In this document: positions 37,501 to 45,600 of the stretch, piece by piece
Layout: the number at the start of each line of letters is the position of its first letter
Numbering within the stretch: position 1 is the stretch's first letter
Assembly (NCBI RefSeq): GCF_000383575.1
Contig: NZ_KB911579.1
Span: 2,450,523-2,514,522 of the forward strand
DNA: 64,000 nucleotides
Direction of reading: 5' to 3'
Source: Salinispora oceanensis
GTDB lineage: Bacteria > Actinomycetota > Actinomycetes > Mycobacteriales > Micromonosporaceae
Notes under the pieces: model-generated
What the model saw: only the letters and a program-made list of their open reading frames with translations
Database searches by the model: none
Told to the model about the DNA's origin: nothing
Position numbers and translations under genes: made by a program

Positions 37501-37951
37501 CCAGCACGCCCCAGGACCAGCCGTCGAAGGCGATGTGATGCACCGTGATCAGCAGCACCGAGTCGGACCGGTCGAGCCGGACCAGCGTCACCCGCCACGG
37601 TGGCTCGGTGCGGAGGTCAATCGGAGTCCGCTGGTCCAGCCGGATCCGCTGTAGCTCGGTGTCGGCGTCCGCCACCGCGGTCAGGTCGATGACCTCCACC
37701 GGCACGGCGACCGGATCGTCAACCACCTGAAGCGCGGTGTCGTCCACGGTCTCGTACCGGGTGCGCAGCACCTCGTGGCGCTCGGACACCCGGGTGAACG
37801 CGGTCGCGAGCGCGTCGACGTCCACGGGGCCCCGTACCTGAAACGCCTCGTGCAGTAGGTACTCCGTGGCAGCTCCGGATCGCAGCTGGTCGAGGAACCA
37901 CAGCTGCTCCTGTGTGAACGACAGCGAGATGCCGCCATCACCGGTTGCCAT
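31574..37951 (-). CDS. Two-module NRPS, C-A-T-C-A-T
   Basis: ATG 37951 has GGGAGG 7 nt upstream; the open frame upstream of it reads as non-coding. The product is 2125 residues. C1 has HHIAFDGW. The A1 pocket by eye is D-A-W-Q-C-A-T-I-D-K, not a code I know but partly Gln-like. T1 has FFTYGHSLL, one residue shorter than the usual FFxxGGHS. C2 has HHVAFDAW. The A2 pocket is D-V-D-E-M-V-N-V-T-K, where Asp at the third and Glu at the fourth position suggest a basic substrate such as Dab or an amidino amino acid. T2 has FFELGGHSLL. The next NRPS gene starts inside its stop codon, so the two proteins are made together and probably act in series. Confidence 0.95.
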   Translation of the reverse strand: MATGDGGISLSFTQEQLWFLDQLRSGAATEYLLHEAFQVRGPVDVDALATAFTRVSERHEVLRTRYETVDDTALQVVDDPVAVPVEVIDLTAVADADTELQRIRLDQRTPIDLRTEPPWRVTLVRLDRSDSVLLITVHHIAFDGWSWGVLARELGELYGELTGGTAAGLAEPPVQYGDYADWQREWWASAEEVRSKQLGYWRNTLAGLAPLDLPTDRPRPSHWNSAGDNFDFTVPVAVANEVTLLARAAGATPFMVYLSAFQLLLGRYAGQRDVAVGVSLAGRNDVQLEPLIGAFVNTIVLRTNLAGAPSFAELLARVRETTLDAYGHQDVPFDRVVHDLAPDRDPSRNPVFQVGFAMHNAERVRLSLPGLEVTKLPAAWTNSAFDLSLHLSERPDGTVHARLMYVTALFDRARIERMAANYLRLLSRALAEPTRPVTRLSLVAEPELHQLHEWNHTNAPTSRLLLPELFLAQARRTPDAVAVAGADGDLTYAELAARVTALTSYLLSRGVTTERPVGVSLHPGADLVTTLLAVLAAGGVYVPLPPEHPAERLAMMVADAGVELIVTNSALRDQLPTAQLIALDSDQALIASAPTAVPPVIHPGNAAYVMYTSGSTGRPKGVTITHGGIRNRVLWSVHRYGMTPGDRVLQKTTIGFDASVWEFLSPLVSGGAVVTPPAGVHRDPAAMVEAVATHGVTVLQLVPSVLRLLVEVPHLADCSALRLLCSAGEPLPIALCERLLDTLDVEIMNTYGPTECAIDSTAAWFRRGEQGETVPIGTPLQNMRAYVVDASDELVPLGVPGELCVSGVGLARGYVGRGDLTAERFRPNPYARVPGERWYRTGDLVRWRDDGVLEFIGRVDEQVKIRGVRVEPAEVEAAVRTHPDVGEAVVTARRGELGDLELVAYTVPANGTPVSLETLAAHLAEVLPAPMIPSNHVGLDVLPLTSNGKVDRAALPEPGTLPASPTDEHVSPRTPTERAVAALMEEVLGIERVGAEDDFFTYGHSLLAIRFVLRLRRTFDIELTVGDLFAARTVAALAAHIDVAAADGPVIPPVPRDGVLPLSFAQQRMWFLDQLEPGSVEYLVPLALRLRGPLDTEALRRAMDSVAARHEMLRTRYVSAGDSPVQVIDPPGPVRFEVVDLTGASDAAVQALVDRSCSQPFDLSQERPLRVTVVRRGAEDHLVAVSLHHVAFDAWSMDLFMRDLRTAYAAIRGGADVPLAPPTVQYADFAAWQRSREAELGDQLDYWRERLTGLDPVELPTDRPRPAVRDPRGGTVSVDVPDELAAGLHELAGRHGATLFMTLLAGFQVLLARYTGRTDLAVGTPVAGRTRPETEELLGFFVNTLVLRHDLSGNPTFVELLDQVRRSSLDAFANQDVPFEHLVDALAANRDMSRNPLFQIMFELAHLDQFPTTLGEAAIEPVHAGVPVAKFDLTLTVKQRSRGRLRCTFEYATGLFDRSTVERLAGHYLNLLTAIVGSPTARLNSLPVLSDGERDVLVREWPDPASTRLPLLDPVDERHRTVPELFERQAKRTPDAVAMVFGEQEVTYRELNERANQLAHHLRSLGVGPEVVVASCLERGPDAVVVLLAALKSGGVYVPFDPDHPTERLDFMLTDAAAHLVVTTRAAAQRLAGHRVVTVDDDQLATAPATDLESPPRPHNLAYVIYTSGSTGRPKGVMIEHRSYVHHCRVISDAYGIGPDDRVVLLSALTFDVAMDQIAATLLAGATVVVSDPVFWTPSELPARLAEHGVTIMEITPAYYRELLEADVDRLSALRLMNVGSDVVTVADARRWAATGLPARFLCNYGPTEATVTCVLHPVAGLDADERDEAAMPIGRPVAGTRGYVLDTGLMPVPVGVPGELCLGGIRLARGYLNRPELTADRFVPDPHSGDPGARLYRTGDLVRWRPDGTIEFIGRIDQQVKVRGFRIELGEIEAALAEHPAVHASVVTVREVGPGEKQLVGYVVPRDRSRPDIAELRAHLRDRVPEYMVPARWVTLDALPLTPSKKVDRKALPAPSAPDGERTLTSPRDETEAALAGIWAEVLDVEQVGIHDNFFELGGHSLLATRVLARIRTAFAVDLPLRRLFEATTVAELAIEVGAAVEADVALLTDTEIEALLAEEEGAR

Positions 37952-37980
37952 CGATCTGCCTCCCTGTGCTGGGCTCTGGT

Positions 37981-38961
37981 CTAAGCGGTGCGGAACGGTT
38001 CGGCCATCGCGACTGCGATCTTGCGTGGTCCGGTGAACGGCTCGCGGCCGTGTGCGGCGAGCATGTTGTCGACGAGCAGGACGTCGTCGCGTTGCCAGTC
38101 GAAGCGGCGCTGGGCTGCGCGGTAGCAGTCGCGCAGGTGCGCGACCACCTCGTCGGGCACGCGCTCGCCGTCGCCGTAGTAGGTGTTCGTCGGTAGGTCC
38201 ACCTCGTCGAACATCTCCCGAAGGCCGGCGCACATCTCCTCGGCCAGGGTCGTCACGTGAAAGAAGGTGAGGTGGTTGAACCACACCTCCGCGCCGGTTG
38301 CCGGATGCCGGTGAACGGCCTGACGCCGCCCGGTGGTGCGAAGGCCGTTGCGGCCGACCCATTCCACCTCGACGCCGTTGCCGGCGCAGTAGGCCTCGAC
38401 CTCGGCGGGCTTGTCGGTATTGAACGCCTGCTGCCACGGCACGCCCAGACCGTCGGAGAAGTTGCGCACCACGGTCCAGCCACGGCGGGCGAACTCGTCG
38501 CGTACGGCCGGATCGATCGATCGGAGGACCTGCCGGGTGTCGGCCAGCGGGGTGGCCCCAAGGGTCTCTGGTGGGGTGATGCAGTAAAAGAAGAGTGTCA
38601 TGGGCCAGGTCGCCTGGTAGGAGTTCTCGTTGTGCAGGAAGATCTCCTCGCCCGGGGGGTAGTCGGTTGAGGTGTAGACCTGGCCCTTGATCGTGCTACG
38701 GGGCGAGGATCGCTCGGCGTAGCTGAGTGGGGTGCCGGATACCGAGCGCACGATCTGGTCGAAGCCGTCGACACCGTCGACATCGAAGCCACGCAGCAGC
38801 ACCGCGCCGTGCTCGCGCAACCGTTGGCGTACCCGGTCGCGGGACGTCGCGAGAAACGACGTGGCCGTTGTCTCTGGGGCCGGTGCCGTCACGACAAACG
38901 GGAGCGCCGGCTCAGCGTCCGAGGGAGTCCGCAGAGGCTGAGGAAGAGGGCTCGTCTTCAT
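37981..38961 (-). CDS. Fe(II)/2-oxoglutarate-dependent oxygenase, TauD/SyrP-like
   Basis: A 326-residue TauD/TfdA-fold oxygenase. It has an HxE iron motif (LHNENSYQ) as in clavaminate synthase and arginine hydroxylases, the distal His in MLAAHGREPF, and the 2OG-binding Arg in GPRKIAVAM. Homologues such as SyrP hydroxylate the beta-carbon of amino acids bound to NRPS carriers. It is the first gene of the minus-strand operon and ends 29 nt before the NRPS start at 37951. ATG 38961 gives a normal N-terminus; an upstream in-frame start near 39039 is possible but has no RBS. Its substrate is inferred to be a cluster amino acid, possibly Phe, Dab or Dap. Confidence 0.9.
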   Translation of the reverse strand: MKTSPLPQPLRTPSDAEPALPFVVTAPAPETTATSFLATSRDRVRQRLREHGAVLLRGFDVDGVDGFDQIVRSVSGTPLSYAERSSPRSTIKGQVYTSTDYPPGEEIFLHNENSYQATWPMTLFFYCITPPETLGATPLADTRQVLRSIDPAVRDEFARRGWTVVRNFSDGLGVPWQQAFNTDKPAEVEAYCAGNGVEVEWVGRNGLRTTGRRQAVHRHPATGAEVWFNHLTFFHVTTLAEEMCAGLREMFDEVDLPTNTYYGDGERVPDEVVAHLRDCYRAAQRRFDWQRDDVLLVDNMLAAHGREPFTGPRKIAVAMAEPFRTA

Positions 38962-39173
38962 GCTATTCAGGGTTCCTGGTGGGGCAGCCCGGCTGCAGAG
39001 AACAACTGGCAGCTCCGTTCGCATGCCTGCTGCCGGCATCTGTGCGCGTTCTTCTCTGCATCGGGCACGGGAAGGCGCGGCACGCTCTCGATGGGTCCCC
39101 GGCGTGACGTTGCCACTGGACGGGTGTCGGCCCGACCTGTGGGCCCAGACGATCGCATCGATGGAGCGGACCG

Positions 39174-40457
39174 ATGACCACGACCGCGCAACCCCGGCCT
39201 GGTGCGCCGGTTTCCAAGTTGCGTCACAACCGTGACTTTTTGTTGCTCTGGAGCGGGACCGCGGTATCCCTGGTCGGCCTAACTGTATCTACGGTCGCCT
39301 ATCCATTGTTGATTCTGGCGGCTACCGGATCGAAAGCCGCAGCTGGTGTCGTTGGCTTCTTTTCGCTACTTCCGGCACTGCTGTTCCAACTACCGGCCGG
39401 GGTGTTGGTTGACCGGTGGGACCGACGTCGGCTGATGATCTGGTGTGACGTGGTTCGAGCGGCCGGGGCCGCGAGCGTAGTCCTTGCGTTGGCTCTCGAC
39501 GAGTTGACGGTGGCGCACGTGGTGGTGGTGGGCTTCGTCGAGGGCACGATGTCGGTGTTCTTCAACCTGGCGGCACACGCCGCCGTGCCCAACATCGTGC
39601 ATCCGGACCATCTGCCGGCCGCGCTGTCCCGAAACGAGGCGCGTTCCCGGGCGGCGACCATGCTCGGCACCACTCTTGGCGGGGTCCTGTTTGGGCTGAG
39701 CCGCGTCATGCCGTTTCTGCTGCACGCCGTCACTCACGTGATCTCGCTGGTCACGTTGCTGTTCATTCGTGCGGACTTCCAGCGTCGACAACCAGCGCGT
39801 ACCCGAACCACCGGGCTGCTCGCCGAGGTCGGCGAGGGGATGCGCTGGTTGTGGCGCCAGCCGTTCCTGCGCACGGCCGCACTACTCGTCGCCGGCAGCA
39901 ACCTCCTGTTCCGTGCACTGTTTCTTGTTGTCGTGGTGATGGCAACCGATGTCGGGGCGTCGCCGGCGGCAGTCGGGGTGTTGCTCGGGGTCGCCGGGGC
40001 CGGCGGGGTGCTCGGCTCCCTCGCTGCCGGCTGGTGTCAACGGTGGGTACCACTGCCGGCCCTGGTGGTTGGGGCGAACTGGATCTGGGCCCTGCTGATG
40101 GGCGCGATCGTTGTCGCCGACAACCTGTACCTACTAACCGCTGCGTATGCCGGAATGTGGTTTGTCGGCCCGTTGTGGAACGTCGCCGTCGCCACCCACC
40201 AACTTCGAATCACCCCGGATCGACTGCGGGGTCGGGTCCTTGGCGCGATGGGCCTGCTCGCCAGCGGCGCGTTGCCGATCGGCGCCCTGATCGGTGGCCT
40301 GCTGCTGGAATGGTTCGACGCCCGCGCCGCCGCACTGGTGCTCGCCGGCTGGATGGGCCTGCTGGCCCTTGTCGCGACGTTCGCCCCCGCACTCCGCAGG
40401 CCGGTCGTACCTGTCGAGACCCCCACCGTCCCCGACGCCGAACCCACCGTTCGTTGA
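39174..40457 (+). CDS. MFS-type efflux transporter
   Basis: A 427-residue integral membrane protein with about 12 predicted helices and the MFS cytoplasmic loop DRWDRRRL between helices 2 and 3. Pattern and length resemble the EntS/MFS_3 group of exporters. ATG 39174 has GGAG about 7 nt upstream. It is divergent from the oxygenase gene with about 210 nt between, and 29 nt precede the next gene, so it begins an operon with the SbnA/SbnB homologues. It is the only exporter associated with the NRPS genes and is the obvious candidate for secretion of the product or self-protection. Confidence 0.9.
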   Translation: MTTTAQPRPGAPVSKLRHNRDFLLLWSGTAVSLVGLTVSTVAYPLLILAATGSKAAAGVVGFFSLLPALLFQLPAGVLVDRWDRRRLMIWCDVVRAAGAASVVLALALDELTVAHVVVVGFVEGTMSVFFNLAAHAAVPNIVHPDHLPAALSRNEARSRAATMLGTTLGGVLFGLSRVMPFLLHAVTHVISLVTLLFIRADFQRRQPARTRTTGLLAEVGEGMRWLWRQPFLRTAALLVAGSNLLFRALFLVVVVMATDVGASPAAVGVLLGVAGAGGVLGSLAAGWCQRWVPLPALVVGANWIWALLMGAIVVADNLYLLTAAYAGMWFVGPLWNVAVATHQLRITPDRLRGRVLGAMGLLASGALPIGALIGGLLLEWFDARAAALVLAGWMGLLALVATFAPALRRPVVPVETPTVPDAEPTVR

Positions 40458-40486
40458 TCGGTCCCGTCGACCAAGGAGGAAGCTCC

Positions 40487-41476
40487 GTGTCCGGAGTGCT
40501 ATCGACGATCGGTGCGACACCGATCGTCGAGTTGACCAAACTAGACCCCAACAGTTCGGTCAGGATCTTCGCGAAACTCGAGTCACACAACCCCGGTGGC
40601 AGTATCAAGGATCGTTCCGCCCTGGAGATGCTCCAGGAGCGGATCCGGGATGGCCAACTTGTGCCCGGAAAATCTACTGTCATCGAGTCCAGCTCCGGCA
40701 ACCTCGGCATTGGCCTTGCCCAGATCTGCGCCTATCACGGAATTCGCTTCATCTGCGTGGTGGACCCAAGGACCAACCGTCAGAACATAGCAATTATGCG
40801 TGCGTACGGCGCTGAGGTCGAAGTGGTGACCGACGTCGACCCAGTTTCTGGTGAGTACCTCCCGGTGCGGATTCGTCGGGTTCGTGAGCTCGTCGAGAGC
40901 ATCACGCACGCCTACTGCCCCAACCAGTACGCCAACCCACTCAACCCGCGGGCGCACCACAGCACCGTGCGGGAGATCCTGGACGCACTCCCGACGCTGG
41001 ACTTTGTGTTCTGTGCCACCAGCTCCTGCGGCACCCTGCGGGGCTGCGCGGAGTACCTGCGCCGTCATCAACTGCCGGCTCAGGTCGTCGCGGTCGACGC
41101 ACTGGGTAGCGCGATTTTCGGGCCTCCCGTCGGGGGCCGGCTGATTCCAGGCCATGGCGCGTCGGTCCGCCCGAGCCTGTACGCCGACGGCCTCGCCGAC
41201 CAGGTGATCCGCGTTCACGACCTCGACGCCATCGTCGGGTGTCGCCGCTTGGCCGCCCGCGAGGCGATCCTGGCCGGTGGTTCGTCCGGGGCGGTGGTGT
41301 CGGCCCTGGACGTCGTGCGCGATCGGATTCCGCCGGGCTCGACGTGCGCGCTGGTCTTTCCCGATCGGGGTGAGCGGTATCTCGACACGATTTATAACGA
41401 CGATTGGGTCGCCATGCATTTCGGTGATGTAGCCCACCTGTGGAAGGAACCCGAGATGGAGGCGATGTCATGCTGA
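40487..41476 (+). CDS. sbnA: SbnA-like N-(2-amino-2-carboxyethyl)-L-glutamate synthase
   Basis: A cysteine-synthase-family PLP enzyme of 329 residues: Schiff-base Lys41 in NPGGSIKDR, SSSGNLG phosphate loop, and GGSSGAVVSA. In SbnA the substrates are O-phospho-L-serine and L-glutamate, giving ACEGA, which SbnB then splits into L-2,3-diaminopropionate. The immediate partnership with an SbnB homologue supports this over plain cysteine synthesis. GTG 40487 is preferred because AAGGAGGA (40473-40480) is 6 nt upstream. The end overlaps the next gene by 7 nt. VioB of viomycin biosynthesis is the same type. Confidence 0.92.
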   Translation: MSGVLSTIGATPIVELTKLDPNSSVRIFAKLESHNPGGSIKDRSALEMLQERIRDGQLVPGKSTVIESSSGNLGIGLAQICAYHGIRFICVVDPRTNRQNIAIMRAYGAEVEVVTDVDPVSGEYLPVRIRRVRELVESITHAYCPNQYANPLNPRAHHSTVREILDALPTLDFVFCATSSCGTLRGCAEYLRRHQLPAQVVAVDALGSAIFGPPVGGRLIPGHGASVRPSLYADGLADQVIRVHDLDAIVGCRRLAAREAILAGGSSGAVVSALDVVRDRIPPGSTCALVFPDRGERYLDTIYNDDWVAMHFGDVAHLWKEPEMEAMSC

Positions 41477-42471
41477 TGTTGGGTAAAAGTGAGGTGAACC
41501 TGGTTCTGGACGGCGCGGAATCGGACGTGCTGGCAGCGGTGCGAGAGGCGTACGAGCTGCACGCTCTGGGGCGTACGGCGGTGCCGCACTCGGTCTTCCT
41601 GCGTTTCCCGGCCGATCTGCAGAACCGCATTATCGCGCTCCCGGCCTACCTGGGAACCCGGATCCCGGTGGCCGGCGTCAAGTGGGTCGCGTCCTTCCCG
41701 GGTAACCTCCGGCTGGGTCAGGACCGAGCATCGGCATCCATGATCTTGAACTGCCCGCGGACCGGTTTTCCCGAGGTTTTCATGGAGGCCGCCGCCATTT
41801 CCGCACAGCGCACCGCCGCGAGCGCCGCGCTCGCGGCGGTCACCCTGGGCTCGTCGCATCCCGAGTCGGGCGTGTCGCAGATCGGGTGCGGCCCGATCGG
41901 CTTCGAGGTGCTGCGGTATCTGCAGCTCGTCAAGCCGGAACTGGACCAGATCACCCTGTACGATCTCGACCGAGCGCGCGCGGAGTCCTTCGCCGCCCGG
42001 GTGAACGCGAGGTGGCCGAGACTCAAGGTGGAGGTCGCCGCGCAGGTCGAGGAGGCTCTCGCCGCGCACCCGCTCGTCACGTTGGCGACCACCGCGAGCG
42101 TGCCACACCTCGCCGGGGAGCACTTGCGCCCTGGCGCGTTGGTCCTGCACCTGTCGCTGCGTGACCTCAGCGCCGAGACGATTCAGACCAGTATCAACAT
42201 CGTGGACGACGCGGACCACGTGTGCCGCGCCGCCACCTCGCTGCACCTCGCCGAGCAGCAGTCCGGCGGGCGTGACTTCATCGCTGCCTCACTCGGCGAG
42301 CTCCTCGTGGCCGGCGATCGCTACAGCCGCGACGACAGCTCGCTGACGGTCTTCTCTCCGTTCGGCCTGGGCTGCCTGGATCTGGCAGTGGCGGCGATGG
42401 TCCGGCGGAAAGCCGAGGAGCGTGGCCTGGGCACGACCCTGCCGGGCTTCATGTCCGTGGGGGAGGCCTGA
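41470..42471 (+). CDS. sbnB: SbnB-like ACEGA dehydrogenase forming 2,3-diaminopropionate
   Basis: 333 residues of the ornithine cyclodeaminase/mu-crystallin family. In SbnB the NAD-dependent reaction oxidises ACEGA to release L-2,3-diaminopropionate and 2-oxoglutarate. Seen here are KWVASFPGN, the dinucleotide region QIGCGPIGFEVLRYL, and DDADHVCRA. ATG 41470 lies inside the end of the SbnA gene with GGAGG 7 nt upstream. True cyclodeaminases act alone; the coupled SbnA homologue makes the Dap pathway the better call. It closes this operon before two hairpins and a convergent protease gene. Confidence 0.9.
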   Translation: MLMLGKSEVNLVLDGAESDVLAAVREAYELHALGRTAVPHSVFLRFPADLQNRIIALPAYLGTRIPVAGVKWVASFPGNLRLGQDRASASMILNCPRTGFPEVFMEAAAISAQRTAASAALAAVTLGSSHPESGVSQIGCGPIGFEVLRYLQLVKPELDQITLYDLDRARAESFAARVNARWPRLKVEVAAQVEEALAAHPLVTLATTASVPHLAGEHLRPGALVLHLSLRDLSAETIQTSINIVDDADHVCRAATSLHLAEQQSGGRDFIAASLGELLVAGDRYSRDDSSLTVFSPFGLGCLDLAVAAMVRRKAEERGLGTTLPGFMSVGEA

Positions 42472-42505
42472 CGCACGGACGCCATCCCCTACTGCCCTTG
42501 ACCGC

Positions 42506-42536
42506 TCCCAGGCGACGACCGTCGGGTCGCCTGGGA
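42506..42536. terminator. Hairpin downstream of the Dap operon
   Basis: An 11 bp perfect stem (42506-42516 with 42526-42536) and 9 nt loop, starting 35 nt after the SbnB stop. No T-tract follows, as is common in high-GC actinobacteria. Confidence 0.55.
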
Positions 42537-42564
42537 ACGACACTCCTCGGCGGGTGGGAACGGT

Positions 42565-42598
42565 GGTGGCCGGCGACCCTTTCGGGTCGCCGGCCACC
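42565..42598. terminator. Strong hairpin between convergent genes
   Basis: A perfect 15 bp GC-rich stem (42565-42579 with 42584-42598) around a TTTC loop, 7 nt past the stop of the convergent subtilase. With the neighbouring hairpin it separates the NRPS cluster from the protease gene and can serve both strands. Confidence 0.7.
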
Positions 42599-42605
42599 GA
42601 CCTAC

Positions 42606-45600
42606 TCAGATGCCGCTTGCTTTCGTGCAGTCCGACGATGGTTCCAGGCTGAAGTCGAGGGTCGCGACGAACCCTGCCTCAACCTTGGTGCGGTCGAACT
42701 CCGGAACCCAACCGTCCTTGGCGACGATCACGTCGTAGCGGCCCTTGGGCAGCCAGACCGTGTACGTGCCGGAGTTGTCCGCCGTCAGGGTGTAGCCGGC
42801 GCCGCTGCCGGTCGCGTTCACCCGGACGGTGGCCGGTACGCCGACGGTCTCCCCGCCGCAGGTAACCCCGGTGACCGTGCCCTGGAGCTTGCCCCAGCTC
42901 TTCGGCGGAGACACGTTCATCTCCACCTTCACCGGCGTGGTCGGGTACGGCACGTCGGCCGCGAAGGCCAGCTCGCCGCTGTAGCGACCGGGCTGCTCAA
43001 CCCCGGCCTCAGCGGTGGCCGTGAGGGTCAGCTGCACCTTGCGGGACTCGCCCGGCTCCAGGGTGAAGCTGGCCGGTGCGGTGCTCAGCCACGGCAGCTC
43101 CGTCTCCTGGACGCACAACTCCAGCCCGCTGAGCTGTTCGACCTCCGCCGTTCCGAGGAACGGGTCAAATGAGCCGCCGATCCGGTAGGCCCCACACGCG
43201 CCGGCCCCCCGGTACCGGGCGAACTCGGCGTTCGGCAGGTCCTGCCAGGTTCCGGCCGCCGGGTCGTAGGCGATCGTCTGGTTCGTCACCGTGGTGGAGC
43301 CGTTGGTGATCCCGCCGGCCAGCACGAGCATCCCGCCGGCCGCGGCGGACGACGAACCCCACAGGTCCAGCGGCATGTCCGCGATCGGAGTCCAGGTGTC
43401 CGTCGCCGGGTCGTACTTGTGGGCGGCGGTGTCGGCGCCCGAGCCACCGGCGCAGTACATCTGGGTGCCGACGCCACCGCAGCTCATCCAGGAGACCTGC
43501 TGCGGGTAGGGGGCAACGGTGGCGAAGGTCGCGGCCCTCGGGTCGAAGACCACCGTGTCGTCGGTCGCGGTGCAGCTCGAGTTGGCGCAGCCACCCACCA
43601 GGTAGATCTTGCCGTCGACGACGGCGGTTCCGGGGGCAGCGGTCGGCGCGGGGTTGGTGACCCCGTCCAGAGTGCTCCAGGTTTCGCTGGCCGGATCGAA
43701 GACATTAACCGTGGCGTCCGGGTCGATCTCGTTGCCCCACCCGCCGGTCACGTAGATCTTGCCGCCGACCGCCGCGACGCCCGGCTTCGACCGGGAGGTG
43801 GGTAGCGGCGGCAGCTCCGACCAGGAATCGGTGCCCGGGTCGTAGGCCCAGGTCGCGCGTTCGTTGCCGGTGGCGCTACCGCCGCCGATCGAATACACCT
43901 TGCCGTCCAGGATGGCGGCGGAGTTGTCGAAGGCATTCGATGGGAGGTCCGCGACCCGGGTCCAGCTGTTGTCCGTCGACTCTTCGGCCTCGGCCGGTGC
44001 TCCACCGAACGTGGTCCCGGTCCGGGCCGTGCTGATGCCCTTCATCGTGACCTCGCGCAGCGGGGCCCCCGGCGCCGCCAACAGATCAAACGCGCCGGAC
44101 CGTTCCAACACCTCGACGTCGGCCGGGGCGGTGCCGGTGTTCTTCACCGTCACCTGGGTGCTCCGGGTGCTGCCGTACGGCTGGTGTGACTCCACCTCGG
44201 TCGGGGTGACCGTGAGCTTTCCGGCGGCGAGCGCGAAGTCGGCCCGTCGCACGTCGTTGGCGACGACGGTCACGTCCTGGGTGGCCACCGGGTACGGTGC
44301 CCGCTCCGCGGTGAACGGGTGCGTTCCGGTGAGGCTGGAGAAGAGCCAGTAGAAGCCCTTCGACTCCGCTGGGTCGTCCGTGCCGGCCGAGACAGCGTTA
44401 TCTTCGGGCTGATCCACGCTGGTCACCGTGACGCCGTTGAGGGCTGCGTCGGTGTTCTGGTCGCTGGTCGTGCCGACTACCAGGCCACCGGGCGCCGGGG
44501 TGCAGTTCCGGTTGGCCAGCATGACATCGTCGACCTGCCACCACCAGTCGAAGGAGCCGGCGAAGCGGAACCGCACCTGAACCTCCGACGCGCCGGCTGC
44601 CGGCGTCAACGGCACCTCCTCGACCCGCGGCCCGCGCAGGCTGCTGGTCTGGTGCCAGACGTTGGTCCAGGTCGCGCCGCCGTCGGTGGTGACGTCGATG
44701 TCGGCGCTGTCGGTGACGCCGATTGCCCGCCAGTCAGTGTTGAACCGCAGTACCGGCGCGGGGGTCCCGGAGAGATCCACTGTCGGGCTCACCAGGTCGG
44801 TGTCCTGACTGTTGCCGAGGCCGAGATCGTCGCTGTCGATGATCGCGAAGCCGCCGCTGCCGCCGGTCAGGTTGCCCCGTCCGCCGAGGTCCTCGAAGGT
44901 CCAACCGCCCTCGTCGGTGCGGTTGACCACCGACCAGCCTTCCGGCGTGGTGTTGTCGGCGAAGTCCTCCGTCAGGAGTGGGTCGTCGTAGCTGGCGTTG
45001 TAGCCGGCCGCCGTGCAGGATTCCGCGATCTGAACAGCCATGTCGACGGTGGTGGCATCGCTACCGACCGGTACCTCCCGGGTCACCGTTCGGTAGTCCG
45101 GGTACTGCGGGGTGGCGGTGATCGAGTAGGTGTTATCGCCGGCCACAGTGGCTGACCACTCTCCCGTTACCGGGTCGGTGAAGACCGGGTCGCCGGGCTT
45201 GCCGGCAATGTTGATCTTCGCGTAGAGCGGCCAGCCGTGTCCGGAGCCGTCGGTAACTTGACCGCTCACCGTGACCATGGGGCTCTCGACGAGCGCGAAG
45301 TCCCGGGACACGGCCCCGCCCTCGTCCACGGTGAAGGTGTCCGACTGCGACTCGTAGCCGTACAGGGTGGCCGTCACCGTGGTCTCACCGGCCGGAACGG
45401 TCAGCGAGTACCGGCCGTCGGTGCCGGTGGTGGTGTCGCGGGTGCCGTCGTCGATGGTCACCCCGGCGAGCGGCTCGCCGTCCTCGGCTGCGGTCACGGT
45501 GCCGGTGACCCGCCCGACCGGGCCGCGGGGGGCCTCGTTGACCGCCGCGTACGCGTCGAGCCGGCCTTCGCCGAACACGTTGTTGTCGGCCGCGGTCCCG

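Noticed and set aside
37952..38437. N-terminal extension of the 31574 NRPS frame
   Set aside because: The upstream frame reads as Arg/Pro-rich non-coding sequence over the oxygenase gene; ATG 37951 has GGGAGG at the right distance.
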